Below are positions 47,446 to 58,793 of a stretch of DNA of 64,000 nucleotides, piece after piece. Position numbers and translations under genes: made by a program. The DNA comes from Heloderma charlesbogerti (Eukaryota > Chordata > Lepidosauria > Squamata > Helodermatidae): contig JANEZZ010001898.1 in assembly GCA_026122225.1 (NCBI GenBank), positions 372,001 to 436,000 on the forward strand, given 5' to 3'. The notes under the pieces were generated by a model that was not told the origin of the DNA, did no database searches, and saw nothing but the letters and a program-made list of their open reading frames with translations. Every line of letters begins with the position of its first letter. Position 1 is the first letter of the stretch.

Positions 47446-48416
47446 TAGGGGTGCACGAAAGTCACTTACCTGGTCTCGCAGCTTGCTTTGCGGTGGGGGG
47501 GAGGCGCTTCGCTGCTCCCCCCGAAGTTCAGGCCGGGGGGGAGGCTTCCCTCCTCGCCCAGCCGAAATTCAGGCCGGGCGGGAGGCTTCCCGCCTCGCCC
47601 GGCCAAAATTCAGGCCGGGGAGGAGGCGCCTCGCCTCGCCCGGCCGCGAAATAAAAAGTAAACAAAAAACAAAAAACCGCCCCCGTGATAGGCTACGTGA
47701 CGATTCACATAGCCTATCATGGCTAGATCTGCAAAGTCAGCCGTCATAGGCTACGTCAATCATCACGTAGCCTATCACGGGTGACTTTAAAAAAAAAAAA
47801 AAGCGCGTATGCTAATGGCGGCCCCCATAGGGAGCCGCCATTCACGTTCCTTATTTAGTCGCTGTAGTCTACGTAAATGTTTACGTACACTACGGCGAAA
47901 ATAAGGGCAACGCAAATAGCGTTGCCCTTATTTTCGGCGTAGTCTACGTAAACATTTATGTAGACTACAGCGACCAAATAAGGAACGGGAATGGCGGCTC
48001 CCTATGGGGGCCGCCATTATCCGTACACATTTTTTTTTTTTTAAAGTCACCCGTGATAGGCTACGTGACGATTGACGTAGCCTATCACGGCTGACTTTGC
48101 AAATCTAGCCGTGATAGGCTACGTTAATCATCACGTAGCCTATCAGGGGGCGTTTTTTTTTCTTTCATTGCAATGGCGGCGGCGGCAGCCAGTCAAAAGA
48201 CCGGCTGCCTCCTCTGCCCCTGTTGAAGACCTGACGAACCGCCGCCGGGACCCGCCACTGGGAAGGACATTCGGGAAAGGTAAGTCCCATCCCGGGGGGG
48301 GGGGGTGCAGGGGGCGGGGGGGTGCGGAGAATTTCTCCCTGAAACTACTTCAGGGGGCCAAATACGTTGGCACTCGGCCCCCCGAAGTTTCGGGGAGAAA
48401 TTCTCCCCAATCCCTA
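47446..48416. mobile_element. Palindrome-core hAT-type element, complete (971 bp)
   Basis: Termini TAGGGGTGCACGAAAG...AATCCCTA with the perfect duplication CTAAAACT at 47438-47445 and 48417-48424. The core 47684-48152 is one dyad centred near 47918, with arms of about 230 bp. From outside in, each arm has two TGATAGGCTACGT hairpins in mirror arrangement, an A-run, an ATGGCGGC palindrome, and a TAGTCTACGTAAATGTTTACGTA hairpin. The very centre is GGGCAACGC-AAATA-GCGTTGCCC. Outward donors at both ends: CCAG/GTAAGTGA (minus, near 47468) and AAAG/GTAAGTCC (plus, near 48280). A subterminal CCCCGAA...TTCGGGG dyad lies at the right. No coding capacity. Confidence 0.92.
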
Positions 48417-48424
48417 CTAAAACT

Positions 48425-48689
48425 ACATCTTAAATAAAAGAAGCTTGATGGTCCTGCTAATGACAACATCAGGTGTTTCTACATTAAGCAAAACCCAACA
48501 TCCAGAGCTTCCTGCTTCTGGTTTCTTTGAGGGAATAGGTAAGGCGTTCTTTACACAGCAGCCACATGGTTTGAACTGAGGGAATGCCTCCCTCCCTCCC
48601 TGGCATGTGTGCAAATGGGGGGTAGGGGGGAACTTGTTTTCATAGCTTAACTTCTGCTGTACTGTTTTCTCACAGCCCCCAGGAAACCT
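48425..48689. other. Unassigned intergenic sequence
   Basis: No recognised gene or repeat. Confidence 0.45.
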
Positions 48690-48875
48690 CTGACTTACTT
48701 CTGAGTAGACATAAAATGTAAGATTGTGCTGTAAGTCTGCAACCCTTGGCACACTTATGTGGGTGTAAGCCACATTGAACTCAATGGGACTTACTTTTGA
48801 GTAGACATAAGATCACCCTCTAAGTCTGCAACCCTCAGCACACTTACCTGAGAGTAAGCCCCACTGAACTTACTG
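48690..48875. repeat. Dispersed MITE-like repeat, two tandem units
   Basis: Two successive copies of ACTTACTT(C/T)TGAGTAGACATAA...AAGTCTGCAACCCT(T/C)(G/A)GCACACTTA (48695-48770 and 48785-48870) with the GAACTCAATGGGACTTAC phrase between. Same family as 17065-17165 and 52790-52865. Confidence 0.6.
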
Positions 48876-49589
48876 AAACAACAGAGGATGTTGCTTCTGA
48901 GCTTGGTGGGGTGGGAGATCAGATGTGTCTCCCTTTGTTGCAGGGAGGCATTTTACCCTCTTCTCCCTCTGACTGAGAAATGCAGAGGCAGGAGACACAA
49001 TGAGCAGGCGATTCTTGCCCTTGCTCATGTCAAATCTCATCCTGACCACGCCCCCAACAACTGAAAACTAATGCCCACAGCAGGCAGACTCAGTGGTTTC
49101 TTCCGATATTGGAGAATTTCACAGGGAGGTCATGGCACTCCTGTTTCGTGGGCTGGAAAAAATACCACTTTTTTGCGTTTGGGGAAAACACAAGATAGGC
49201 TGGAGGAAATGGCAGGAGACACCCTGGAGGGTAACGCCGTCATCTAAAGAGCCCACAAACTTCCAAGAAAGAGCCATCTCAATAGCAGGATAAAAGCTCC
49301 GTGTGATGAACCCCATAGTTGTCATGCTTCAAACCTCTTCATAATTATTACCGTGTAGGCAAATTCCTGTAAAACTTGTATAATTTATGTAAATTCCTAG
49401 ACTTTTCACACATTTATCAAAGTCAGCAGAACTGAATGCACAAAGGGGCAACCTACTTTGTGCCCAAGGCTGCCTCACTTTAATTTGTTTGCTGCAATGT
49501 CTAAATACAACACACACTTGTACAGTCCAACACATGAGTGCTGTTCAGATTACCCCCTTTCATATATTCACGAAGAGCGCAAAATCCTA
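48876..49589. other. Unassigned intergenic sequence
   Basis: No recognised gene or repeat. Confidence 0.45.
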
Positions 49590-49700
49590 TGCAGGTTTAG
49601 ACAGAAAAAAGTCTGACAACTGCCAGCATTCCCCAGCCAAGATGGGAGTTGTGGTCCCACATACAGTATCTAGAGTGCACCAGGTTGCCTACCCTTGGAG
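49590..49700. mobile_element. MITE remnant (CCTCCAGATG / CACCCCTG family)
   Basis: CCAGCATTCCCCAGCCAAGATGGGAGTTGTGGTCC...CACCAGGTTGCCTACCCTTGG is the right half of the small hAT MITE seen intact at 59871-60007. Left part worn. Confidence 0.5.
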
Positions 49701-51123
49701 TATAGGATCTTTGAATACCTCCAGTACATCAGACCTACAAAACTTGTGGCACATAACATTGAATGCAGCGAACCAACCAGGGGTGGCTCCAAGTTTTTGA
49801 GGGCACTTGGACAAGACATCTTCAATGGGTTGCTCCCGCAATAAACGATGGGCTTTTTAAAAAACAAATAAAATGTCTGTTTCAGCATCTTGAGATGTTT
49901 GTCTTCTATTTGTGGGTCTGTTTTGGATGCTCTCCCTCTTTTGCACCTCTTGTTTGTTCGCTCCCTCAGTGAGTCTACATTATCTCTGCCATTGAGACTA
50001 GCTGCTATTACTTATCATCCTCTTTCTCATCATTGCTACTGCTAGCTTGCTTGCTTGGCAGGCAGAGCACCACTGAGCAACTTGGCAGTGGCATCTACTG
50101 CCCTTTCTTCTCACCACCACCATCACCTCGGCCAGAGTGAGAGGTTGGTGAATGAGCATGTTGCAATGGTGAGGAGGAAGAACAACTCCAGGGGGTTCTT
50201 CTCAGTGGGCCCTGCTGGGATGTGGGCTACCAGCAGGTGTCCAGCCACACCTACCCTTGACACCAGCTCTGCCACCAACCATGCATCTTTCGTCATCCAA
50301 AATAGGAGCTTTACTGACACCTGTAGGGCTCTGTTCTTTTTAGTGACACAGGCCTGTACACCAAGCATACCCATATCCTTTTTTACCATTATCCATAATA
50401 AAGACCTCCTGAACATCCTGAAACATTGTTCCAAGTGTAATATGACTATGTCATTCCTTTTGTGTGTGTTTTCCATTTAATCTCCAATTCCTTTACATAT
50501 TAAACTAAAATCCAGGCAAGAGAGCAAAATGAATTATTTGGATTCCTGCTTACTTATGGCATCTTCCATCCCCCACTGCCTTCATCCATTTACATTATAT
50601 CTTTATAGTGAATTTTCATAATGGTTTTCCATGGCAGACTTGGTACCCTCGTTCAAAACATACCGAATCCATTTTCCACATACTGTGGCCTGATAAAATA
50701 ATCATGACAAAGATTTGCTTTGCAACATTCCAGAGTACTGAATGCCATCATTACAGACATTGCAACTGCCTGTGTGTTCTCTATTATTCATGCAGTCAGA
50801 TGCTTCTGTTGCAGGCTGGAGCATTTCTGAACTGAGGCTGGCATATTATGACATGGAACTCATTGGACTCCAGACATAAGGAAATAAATATATGTTCATA
50901 TATTTTGTAGTTGGCAAGAGCCTAACATAAAGAAAGTACAGTTAAGGAAGGAGAGAGAGAGAGAGAGAGAGAGACCATTCAGTTAACTCAGTCCATCATA
51001 AACCTGAGAGTTGACCCCTTGTGGTTGGTGGTGTTTTGTTCATTTGTTTGGAAGATGGTAATTGGAAATCTTGGTTGAAGTAGCATGATACGATACGAGG
51101 GGCAAAAACAAACCAAAACCCAG
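49701..51123. other. Unassigned intergenic sequence
   Basis: No gene recognised. (GA)n at about 50950-50974. Confidence 0.45.
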
Positions 51124-51131
51124 ATTTGGAT

Positions 51132-51541
51132 TAGGGATGGGTAGATTTGTCAGTTTCACTTTCTCCTGCATTTGAATAATTAAAAACTCAAGTTCTTTCT
51201 CTCCCAAATATGAAGAAGTTTGCACATTTTGGTAAATTCTGATAAAAAACTAACTGAAATGAAGTTCATGGAGAGGCCATGATGTACCTGGCTGCCATGT
51301 CACTGTTACAGATGAGGAGCCTGTCAGAAAAAAAGAGGTAGCACAGGGATCCAAATGCAGGCTTTAAAGAGCTAAGCACTCAAACACCCTGGGCCTGGTT
51401 GGATGAATCTGTAAGTTTTGAATTTTCCACATGCAAATGTTTTAAAACTCAAGTTTCTTTTGTCCTGAATATGGAGAACTTTGTGGCTTTTGGGAAATTG
51501 TTATCAAAACCAAACTGAAATGAAATTCTCACCCATCCCTA
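51132..51541. mobile_element. Short hAT-type element made of two similar halves (410 bp)
   Basis: Termini TAGGGATGGG...CATCCCTA, duplications ATTTGGAT (51124-51131) and ATTTGGAA (51542-51549), 7 of 8 alike. Two half-units repeat in direct orientation: ATTTG...AAACTCAAGTTCTTT...AATATG(A/G)AGAA...TTTTGG(G/T)AAATT...ACTGAAATGAA. Half-units of the same sort lie at 54012-54160 and 56488-56729. Confidence 0.8.
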
Positions 51542-51549
51542 ATTTGGAA

Positions 51550-51920
51550 AGGGTCAGGTAGTAAGCTGGAAGATAAGAAATGAAGGCAATGAGAATATTC
51601 AAGCTGAGGGTACCATTTCAGATGTCAGTAGAGGCCAGAGGGAAGGGATTCTCAGCAAGATTCCAAGGCCCAATGCTGCATATACCCAAGATTAAATCAC
51701 AAAAAGCAGTATATTCTAAAAGCACTAGTTGTGGGTTACTTGTTTAAGTATCATAGTGGCAATAGCTCTGTTGAACAGTTACCATTTCCCTTGTACTATA
51801 TAACTTTGGCATATATACCTAGTCATCAGTGTGCCAAACCAATGGATTAAATAACAGGAAAGGTTCTCCTGAGGAATAAACACATGTGATTTCAGGGACA
51901 GGGAGGGGGCTCTTGGATTG
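51550..51920. other. Unassigned intergenic sequence
   Basis: No recognised gene or repeat. Confidence 0.45.
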
Positions 51921-51928
51921 GTCTTGGG

Positions 51929-52145
51929 TAGGGATGTATGGATTTCCATCCTATCTGCATTTTGTCAGGTGCTTTTTGTTCTATCATCTGCTCATTGATG
52001 GAATCATTTTTGTCCAATTTCCTGAATTTGTGCAAATTTGCACTTGTGAAAACATCCACATCCCCCTTCCCAATATGCAAAGCTCTCCCCAAATTTGCAT
52101 TTTTATGCTTTAGCCTATGGAGGAAAAGTACAAATTTGGCCAGTG

Positions 52146-52188
<43 letters not shown>

Positions 52189-52358
52189 TTACATATTTTT
52201 CTGCGACTAAATTTGCATAAAATTCCAGAAAGAACCTGGCCTGCAAGTCTGCAGAATCCTTGTGACTTATGAAAAAACAGTCTGCTGCAGAATCTGTGGA
52301 TCAGATTCATAGAAATCCAAACACATTTGATTCCATTGTGGATTTCTCCAACATCCCA
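51929..52358. mobile_element. hAT-type non-autonomous element (430 bp)
   Basis: Starts TAGGGATGTATGGA, ends ACATCCCA, duplications GTCTTGGG (51921-51928) and GTATTGGG (52359-52366), 7 of 8 alike. Same family as 12093-12610 (TTGTCAGGTGCT, TGTGGATTTCTCCAACATC). It carries an (ATT)n at 52150-52189. Confidence 0.82.
52150..52189 (+). repeat. Microsatellite (ATT)n
   Basis: About thirteen uninterrupted ATT units inside the preceding element. Confidence 0.95.
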
Positions 52359-52365
52359 GTATTGG

Positions 52366-52487
52366 GAAACATACACAGAGCGCCCATTTCCATATATCTT
52401 TCCTCCTGTAGAAGCAGGGCAAAAGAATCTAGATGAGATAGAGCTTCAGGTGTTCTACTACATAAGCACATATATATGCATATTATC
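52366..52487 (+). repeat. Direct duplication, copy 1
   Basis: About 120 bp starting GAAACATACACAGAGCGCCC and ending at CACATATATATGC are almost identical (about three differences) to 53477-53598, 1.1 kb downstream in the same orientation. The shared block starts exactly where the hAT duplication at 52359-52366 ends. Confidence 0.85.
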
Positions 52488-53049
52488 TTATTCCTGCAGT
52501 GTACTACAGGTTATCACATTTCACTGCACTATCTGGCTACATTTTAGAAACTCAGGCACCGTTTGTCACCACAGCAGTTCTATTTTGTATTCCTAATGGG
52601 TTATGATGAGATTATTAAACACAAATATACTGATTAGTATATTCTGAATGCTCCTTTTTATGCTAAAGATGGGACAGTGTGGGAACAGGAAACTGTAAGA
52701 GAGACGTGCCTTGTTTCTTTTATTTTTAAGAAGCATACCATGGATTCCAAAACAGTTTAATGATTATAACATTTCAGCAGCAATTCTATAACACTTTCCT
52801 GTGAGAAAGTCCCATTGAACTCAGTGGGGTTTACTTCTGAATACACAGATTGCACTGTACATCTGAAGATGGAACAGAGTGTAACATGGCAAGTAATACT
52901 TATCCTGTTTCCTAGTATTTGTCTATAAGGGATTTATTTAACTAGTCAGATTGGAGCCTTATGTTTGGCACCACACAATGCAAACAAAATGTAAAGGGGC
53001 ACATAATTTAATAAATAGTAACAATAGCTTAGTTAACACTGTGGAGTTT
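52488..53049. other. Unassigned sequence with a dispersed repeat
   Basis: 52790-52865 holds the AAAGTCCCATTGAACTCAGTGG...TTACTTCTGAATACAC phrase of the 17065-17165 family. Otherwise unassigned. Confidence 0.5.
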
Positions 53050-53180
53050 TTAAAGAATTTTACATAATTATATTCTTGTAATTCTTACAAGCCTGTAAGA
53101 TAGGTCAGTATTTTATCCCCATACTGCAGGTGGAGTGACTGAGGTTGAGGAATAGTGCTTGCCATAGCAGAAGAACAATT
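53050..53180 (-). mobile_element. MIR-like old SINE
   Basis: The order AATTCTTACAAGCCTGTAAGATAGG...TTATCCCCATACTGCAGGTGGAG...TGACTGAGG matches the reverse-orientation pattern of MIR-type core SINEs. Divergence is high, so assignment is tentative. Confidence 0.5.
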
Positions 53181-53476
53181 GAACTGGATGCTTCTTTATC
53201 ATTCAGACTCTTGGGACCCAACTAATTTTCATACTAAATGCATCCTTAGCAATCATATCTGTGGTTGTTCATTTTTAATAATAGAAGGTGTGGTGGAGTA
53301 TTTTTGGTGGGACTGTAGCATGCAGGAAGAGAAGGTTTGACTATTTTTGAATCCCTGCTTATTCAGCCATGTTTGGAGTGACAAATTAGAGTTGCCACCT
53401 CTTTTTTTCTGGCAGGCTCCTCATTTTTAATACCTATTTGACTGGCAGGGACGACATGGCCCTCTCTTGCCATATA

Positions 53477-53598
53477 GAAACATACACAGAGCGCCCATTT
53501 CCATATGTCTTTCCTCCTGTAGAAGCAGGACAAAAGAATCTAGATGAGATAGAGCTTCAGGTGTTCTACTACATAAGCACATATATATGCTTATATAT
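53477..53598 (+). repeat. Direct duplication, copy 2
   Basis: Second copy of the 52366-52487 block. Here it is preceded by CTTGCCATATA rather than by a transposon end. Confidence 0.85.
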
Positions 53599-54011
53599 AG
53601 CATTTCTTGGGCTAGAGAGGAGGGGTAGCTACACATTCCTAGCGTTAATAAGACTCATCCACTTCACTGGAAATTAGAATTTTGAATATCTGATTTCAGG
53701 TTGATTTCTTTTACCTGAATTATTGACCAAATATTGTTGTAGAGCCTAAGATACCTTGAGAAAGTTCTGGAAAAAAAAGTTTGCCCTGTAGCTTCCTCCA
53801 ACCCCTGAAAAAAAAAGCCCTTCTGAAGGGTTGTGGGCCCTCCTGAATAATGTGGGTTAGAGGGCAGAAACAAAAATGTATTGAAACATTTTGGTATCTT
53901 TGTTCCTCCTCAAAATCTAACTCCCCATTTCAGATACATTTTGGGGGCCCCAAACAGTGAATTTCTATTAAATTTCTTTGTCAAGACATATCATACAGCC
54001 CTAGTGTGTGC
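53599..54011. other. Unassigned intergenic sequence
   Basis: No recognised gene. ATACAGCCCTA near 53995-54004 resembles an hAT end, but no partner was found. Confidence 0.4.
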
Positions 54012-54162
54012 TGGTTAGAGATGGACAAAATCTGCAAGTTTCACTTTCCCTCACATTCAGATTTTTAAAATCTCATGTTCTTTCCATCCTGTATCTGAAT
54101 AAACATGCAAAGTTTTCATAACTTCTTATCAAAAATGACTTGAACTGAAATTCTCACTTATC
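54012..54162. mobile_element. hAT-type half-unit (51132 family)
   Basis: TTAGAGATGGACAAAATC...AGTTTCACTTTCC...CTCATGTTCTTTCC...TGAACTGAAATTCTCACTTATC follows one half of 51132-51541. Right end worn, no duplication seen. Confidence 0.6.
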
Positions 54163-54999
54163 AGACCTGGCCATATTCAATGGGTACTGCTATTCCCAGC
54201 AAAGAGAGGGCCATATTGAGAGGGCCAATATATATATAGCACTGCCCAGCAGGATTGGCAAAAATAAGGGAGTCGGCAAGCTCTGGGCAGCCACAGTGCA
54301 TAGATTCTAGTCTGCATTCAGTCTGGTGGATCTGGTACCAGATCTGGTACAGGTTGTACAAGCCTCTGTTCCACCTTCAACTCTGAGGATGGTGTAGTAG
54401 ATGGTTTATATATGCCTGTTGCCCTTATTTCTCCTGCATCTATTGGAGAGAAAAACAAATATTTTAAATGAACAAACTGACACTGTGTGGGGGAAAAGAG
54501 ACTTACTGTGAATATTGCCCAAAGGGGGTTTAAAATGATGGAAGTACTTCACGTTATAGGTTAGCTCCAGTCTCCTAACATGAATTCCAGTTTGAAAGAC
54601 TGAACATCTCCCTGAAGTCTGAAGCACTTAAATAATTTAGATTAAATTTAAATTGTGCTACATTTTACAAGCCCAAAACCACAGTCACATCTTCACTGGA
54701 AAGCTTATAAAAATTTGAAATGCTCCAATAATTTTAAATCTTGTAGAAGCCTGGTTCCTTCCAAATGAAAGTGCTAATAAAAAAATTAGTACTGAAATTT
54801 AAATCAGAACAGTGCCGAATGATTTAAAATTATTGAAGCTTTTCCATTTTTTATGAAGTCTCCATGCACAAGTGAGTTGAGCAACTTCCTTAGCACAAAT
54901 GCAAGGTATTCAAATAATAACAAAGAAAATGGCCATGATAATAAAAATGTTTGTAGGAAAGCCTTTGTAATGCAAACATTTCCAGAGGGATATTTGTGT
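54163..54999. other. Unassigned intergenic sequence
   Basis: No recognised gene or repeat. Confidence 0.45.
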
Positions 55000-55075
55000 T
55001 AGCCTGTGTTGCAGCAAAAACAACAACAAATATTGTGGCACCGCGAAGACTAAACAAATGTATGATGGCATAACC
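55000..55075 (-). mobile_element. Penelope-like element, 3' region (outer piece)
   Basis: In reverse: ATGCCATCATACATTTGTTTAGTCTTCGCGGTGCCACAATATTTGTTGTT, the phrase found at the 3' end of squamate Penelope-like elements; a related piece is at 59785-59845. It is separated from its continuation at 55995 by a nested MITE. Confidence 0.65.
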
Positions 55076-55994
55076 CAAGGGAAGGAGGGACTGCTGGCCC
55101 TCCAGATGTTATTGGACTCTGACTCCCAGCCAGCATAGTCAATGGTCAAAGATTATGGAAGTTGTAGTTAGGGATGTCTGAGAATTTCACCATGAATCTC
55201 AGGGAGGCCAAATGCCAGCGCATTCGGGCCCCCGAAATTGGTGGCGAAACGGTCTGCCCCCCCCCCGGGATGGGACTTACCCTGGGCGAATCCTCCTGGC
55301 GGCGGCAGCTGCAGCGGCCGGTCTTCCAACTGGCTGCCGCCGCCACCATTTCCAGTAAAACAAACAAACAAACAAACAAACAAAGTGATAGGCTATGTAA
55401 AGATTTATGTAGCCTATCATGGCTAGATTTTTAAAAAATACTGTGATAGGCTACGTAAATGTTTACGTAGCCTATCACAGCTGAGTAAAAAAAACACAAA
55501 AAACCACACGTACGCAAATGGTGGCGCCCATGGGCGCCGCCATTTGCGTTCCTTATTTTAGCATGTCTAGTCTACGTAAACATTTACGTAGACTACAGCG
55601 AAAATAAGGGGAACGCAAATAGCGTAGACATAGCGTAGACGTGCCAAAATAAGGAATGCAAATGGCAGCGCCCATGGGCGCCGCCATTTGCGTACGTGCT
55701 GTTGTTGTTGTTTTTTACTCAGCCGTGATAGGCTACGTAAACATTTATGTAGCCTATCACAGCTGACTGCAGGGACACAAACGGCGGCGGCTACGGCCGC
55801 CACCATTTGCGGCCCAGCTGGCCAGGATTCAGGGGTGGAGGGACGGAGCGCCTCCCCACCCGGCCAGAATTTCGGGGGGAGGTACGAAGCACCTCCCCCC
55901 CACCGCGAATCAAATTTGTTAAAGGTAAGTGACTTTCATACATCCCTAGTTGTAGTTCAGCAACATCTGTAGGGTGAAGGATGTCCCACCCCTA
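55076..55994. mobile_element. Small hAT MITE split by a palindrome element (131 bp when joined)
   Basis: Left piece 55076-55168 (CAAGGGAAGG...CTGGCCCTCCAGATGTT...CCAGCCAGCATAGTCAATGG) and right piece 55957-55994 (CAGCAACATCTGTAGGGTG...CCCACCCCTA). The flanking octamers are GCATAACC (55068-55075) and GCATAAGC (55995-56002), 7 of 8 alike. Without the insertion the MITE is 131 bp, close to the 137 bp of 59871-60007. Confidence 0.82.
55169..55948. mobile_element. Palindrome-core hAT-type element inside the MITE (780 bp)
   Basis: Termini TAGGGATGTCTGAG...CATCCCTA with the perfect duplication GTTGTAGT at 55161-55168 and 55949-55956. Hairpins at about 55385-55420, 55441-55479 and 55724-55761 (TAGGCTA type) and 55563-55600 (TAGTCTA type). 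Palindromes GGCGCCCATGGGCGCC occur twice (about 55523 and 55668). An (AAAC)n tract is at 55357-55384. Donors: CAGG/GTAAGTCC (minus, near 55277) and AAAG/GTAAGTGA (plus, near 55925). Confidence 0.93.
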
Positions 55995-56487
55995 GCATAA
56001 GCTTTTGTAGACTAGAGTCTACTTCATCAGATGCATAAAGTGTTATCCTCACTGTAAACAGTGAGGTCAGAAGGAAAGAAAATGCAAAAAGTACATGTAG
56101 TGACAACTGAATTAGAATGTGGATGTATGGAAAATAAGCACAGTGACCCATTGCTACAACAATGCTACAAATACAATCAACTTAGCTCTGCTGAGTTAAT
56201 TAACAGCTGTAGTTGGACAGGAAACCATTTTCTCTATTTAGACCCAAATGAACAGAATTTGACTTTTTGATTAATTGTAATTCAGCAGTTTCATGTTGGA
56301 GCATCTCTCTGCAATTCCTTTGTTCAAGGATGGCTATCTTAAGATCAGTAGCAGAATACCATTGGTGGCTGAAGTGGTCTCCTGCTAGTTTTGGAATGTT
56401 GCCATTCCTGATGTCATATTTGTATCTATTGATTCTTTTCCTTAACATTTGGCTTATTTCGCCTATGTAGAATGCAGAAGGGCATTT
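55995..56487 (-). mobile_element. Penelope-like element, GIY-YIG endonuclease remnant and 3' end
   Basis: The minus strand reads CPSAFYIGEISQMLRKRINR then YKYDIRNGNIPKLAGDHFSH and ELQLIKKSNSVHLGLNRENG. The FYIGE phrase is the YIG half of the GIY-YIG endonuclease that ends Penelope-like polyproteins, and the following residues match that module's C-terminal part. Downstream is a 3' region with ATGCATCTGATGAAGTAGACTC. The reverse transcriptase and the GIY half are missing; the element is truncated at about 56487, where an hAT half-unit begins. Confidence 0.78.
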
Positions 56488-56729
56488 CTATCAGTTTTGT
56501 TTTCTCCCACATTCAAATTTTTAAACTCTCAAGTTCTTTTTTACCCAAATATGCATTTTGTGACTTTGGGTAAATACTTATCAAAAATGAACTGAAATGA
56601 AATTTTCACATATCTACACCAGCCATATTCAATAGTTTCCAGAATATGGAGAAAGTTGTGAATGTTGGTGATTTCTTATCAAAACCGAACTGAAAATTTC
56701 TGAAATTAAATTCTCACCAATCCTTAATT
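56488..56729. mobile_element. hAT-type half-units (51132 family), left end missing
   Basis: Two partial units with ACTCTCAAGTTCTTT and AATATGGAGAAAGTTGTGA...AACCGAACTGAAA...AAATTCTCACCAATCCTTA. It ends like 51132-51541 but has no left terminus. Confidence 0.6.
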
Positions 56730-57804
56730 ATTGACCACTTCATGCAGACACTGGAGAGTATAGTGAGCATGGCATTGCATAACTGTCTTCAAATATTGGA
56801 GTGTCTGATATAACACAGGAATGGAACCAGTACATTTATTGCTCAGCCTGGAAGAACTCTTTGTAGGGCTACAAGACCAATTCATCCATAATTTGGTGTC
56901 CTGCCAGCATACAATGTTCTGGGCACCCCAATCATTATTTGAAGCAATTGCCTGCTGCATACATTTGGCCTATAGCTGAATAGTAGAGCACATGATTTTG
57001 TGTACAGTAGATCCTTGCCATTTCCAGTGAATGGATATGAGAGAGCAGGACTGGTTATGATGACTTAGAGTCAGTGGCAGTCAAAGTAGAGAATACTGGG
57101 CTAGATGTACCAATAGTCTAACTCAATAATAGACAAATCTATATGAACTAGAGCGCTAGTCACTTGGCTTAGCAACAATACTCCCTGATGCACCTTTCCC
57201 ACTTGTCTTTGATGAGCCACTTCTGCACACTTTCCCCTGACTCACAAACACTCTTTGCTACTTAGCTGATCTCCATGCTGGATATCATTTCTGCAGTGCA
57301 TTCTATGGGGCCTATTCTTTCAGAGATCCAGCTGTTGCAAAACAATGCATCTGGCAATTCATTTGGCAGTATTATCCACAGGGAAAACATGGCAAATATT
57401 ATTTGCATCTTATTACAGAAATCTGAAGTGCTGACTTTGATCTATCTAGTAGTGTGTAAGGTTTGCTTCTGGCTTGTAGCTGCACCCTCCCCAAGATCTC
57501 TGCTCTTCTACAAACTCTCAACATCTGGATGTGTTTACTGAAAAGCCAAGTAATATCTTCATCTATGAAACTCAGTTCCTTCTCTGAGTCAGAATTGGGT
57601 CACATAACCCCTGTTTATCCAACCACCAGGGATCATAATAGCTTGCAAGCCATCTGAAGATTGTGTTTATAAGGAAAGCTCTTCTCTTCACAATATAGAG
57701 ATGACTTTGGTCTTATCTGGTCTATTTAATCTTGCTTCTCCTTGTCAGTAAATTCATACAGTAAGTCATTTAGTCCACATCAACCTATCAATGGCAGCCA
57801 GGGA
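56730..57804. other. Unassigned intergenic sequence
   Basis: No recognised gene or repeat. Confidence 0.45.
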
Positions 57805-58230
57805 TAGGGATGAGGGAGAAATTCATTCAGTTCACATTTTAATGAACTTGCCTAATTTCATGCTCGTGAACCACTGTGTGAACTGAAACTCAGTAATCAT
57901 TCAACATTTACATTTTTCTGAATTTTGCAGTGGAGTTCTTCTGTCAAAAAACATGTACAAAAATGTGTATATTAGAGAAAATAATATTCAAATATGTATT
58001 ATATTTGGAAAACCACTTGCAAGAAATGTGTATATTAGGCAAAAATGCATGTATTAAGAGAAATGTGGAAAAAAAATCCTTACGAATTTTCATGCAAACT
58101 TTTTTTTAAAAATCCTCTGCATTTGGGATTAACCAAATTTAAGACTGGAGGAATTCTCAAAGTTTGAGATGAACTGAATTTAAGACTGGAAAAATGCAAA
58201 ACTGAAATTAACCAAAATTGACAGATCCCA
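57805..58230. mobile_element. Possible hAT-type element
   Basis: Starts TAGGGATGAGGG and could end ACAGATCCCA. Flanking octamers GCCAGGGA and TTCTGGGA match in only 5 of 8 bases, so support is weak. Interior is AT-rich with ATGTGTATATTAG repeats. Confidence 0.35.
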
Positions 58231-58332
58231 TTCTGGGAAGAGGAATTCCCATGTGGGAAATCCAAGTCAAATGTGGACATTCCTCCTCAGACAAAAACCC
58301 AGAGACAGATTGAAGCCATGAAAAATAGTCTC

Positions 58333-58793
58333 TAAGGGCGCAATCCTATTGAGATAGGCGCCTGCCTCCAAACTCAGAGGTAACCTCCTATCCAATGCAG
58401 GGCAGGAGAAGCATGGAGGGGATCATGCAACCTCCTCCGTGCTTCAGCTCCCCTGCATTTCCAGCTAGACAGCTGATTTCGGCTGTCTAGCCACGGGAAG
58501 GCGGAGTGGGGGAAGTGGCTGCTGGACAATACATAGCATGTGTCATACTGGCATTTCTGCCTTCCCCACCCTGGAACACCCACCAGAATGCCCCATTTCC
58601 ACTGCTCCATGCTCCTCTTCCAAGCGTGGAGTGCAGGGCCATTCTGAGCTGCCTGTGAGGCAGTGTGGGAGGGGGGGAAGGTCAGTTCTCAGGGAACTGA
58701 CCTCGGAGCATGGGCTCTGAGGTTGGTTCCCAGAAACTGACATATCCTATGGCCATCTAGCTGCTGACTAGCGACCATAGGATTGCTCTCTTA
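58333..58793. mobile_element. Terminal-inverted-repeat element, GCAATCCTA type (461 bp)
   Basis: Left TAAGGGCGCAATCCTATTG and right end in reverse TAAGAGAGCAATCCTATGG match in 16 of 19 bases. No target duplication is obvious. The interior is GC-rich, non-coding. Superfamily not assigned. Confidence 0.6.

Noticed and set aside
47684..48152. Palindrome chain read as a CRISPR array or tandem satellite
   Set aside because: Units are inverted, not direct repeats with unique spacers; the host is a vertebrate genome; target duplications show a transposon.
57805..58238. A full hAT-type element with duplication
   Set aside because: Flanking octamers agree in only 5 of 8 bases and the right end is poor, so it is listed only as possible.
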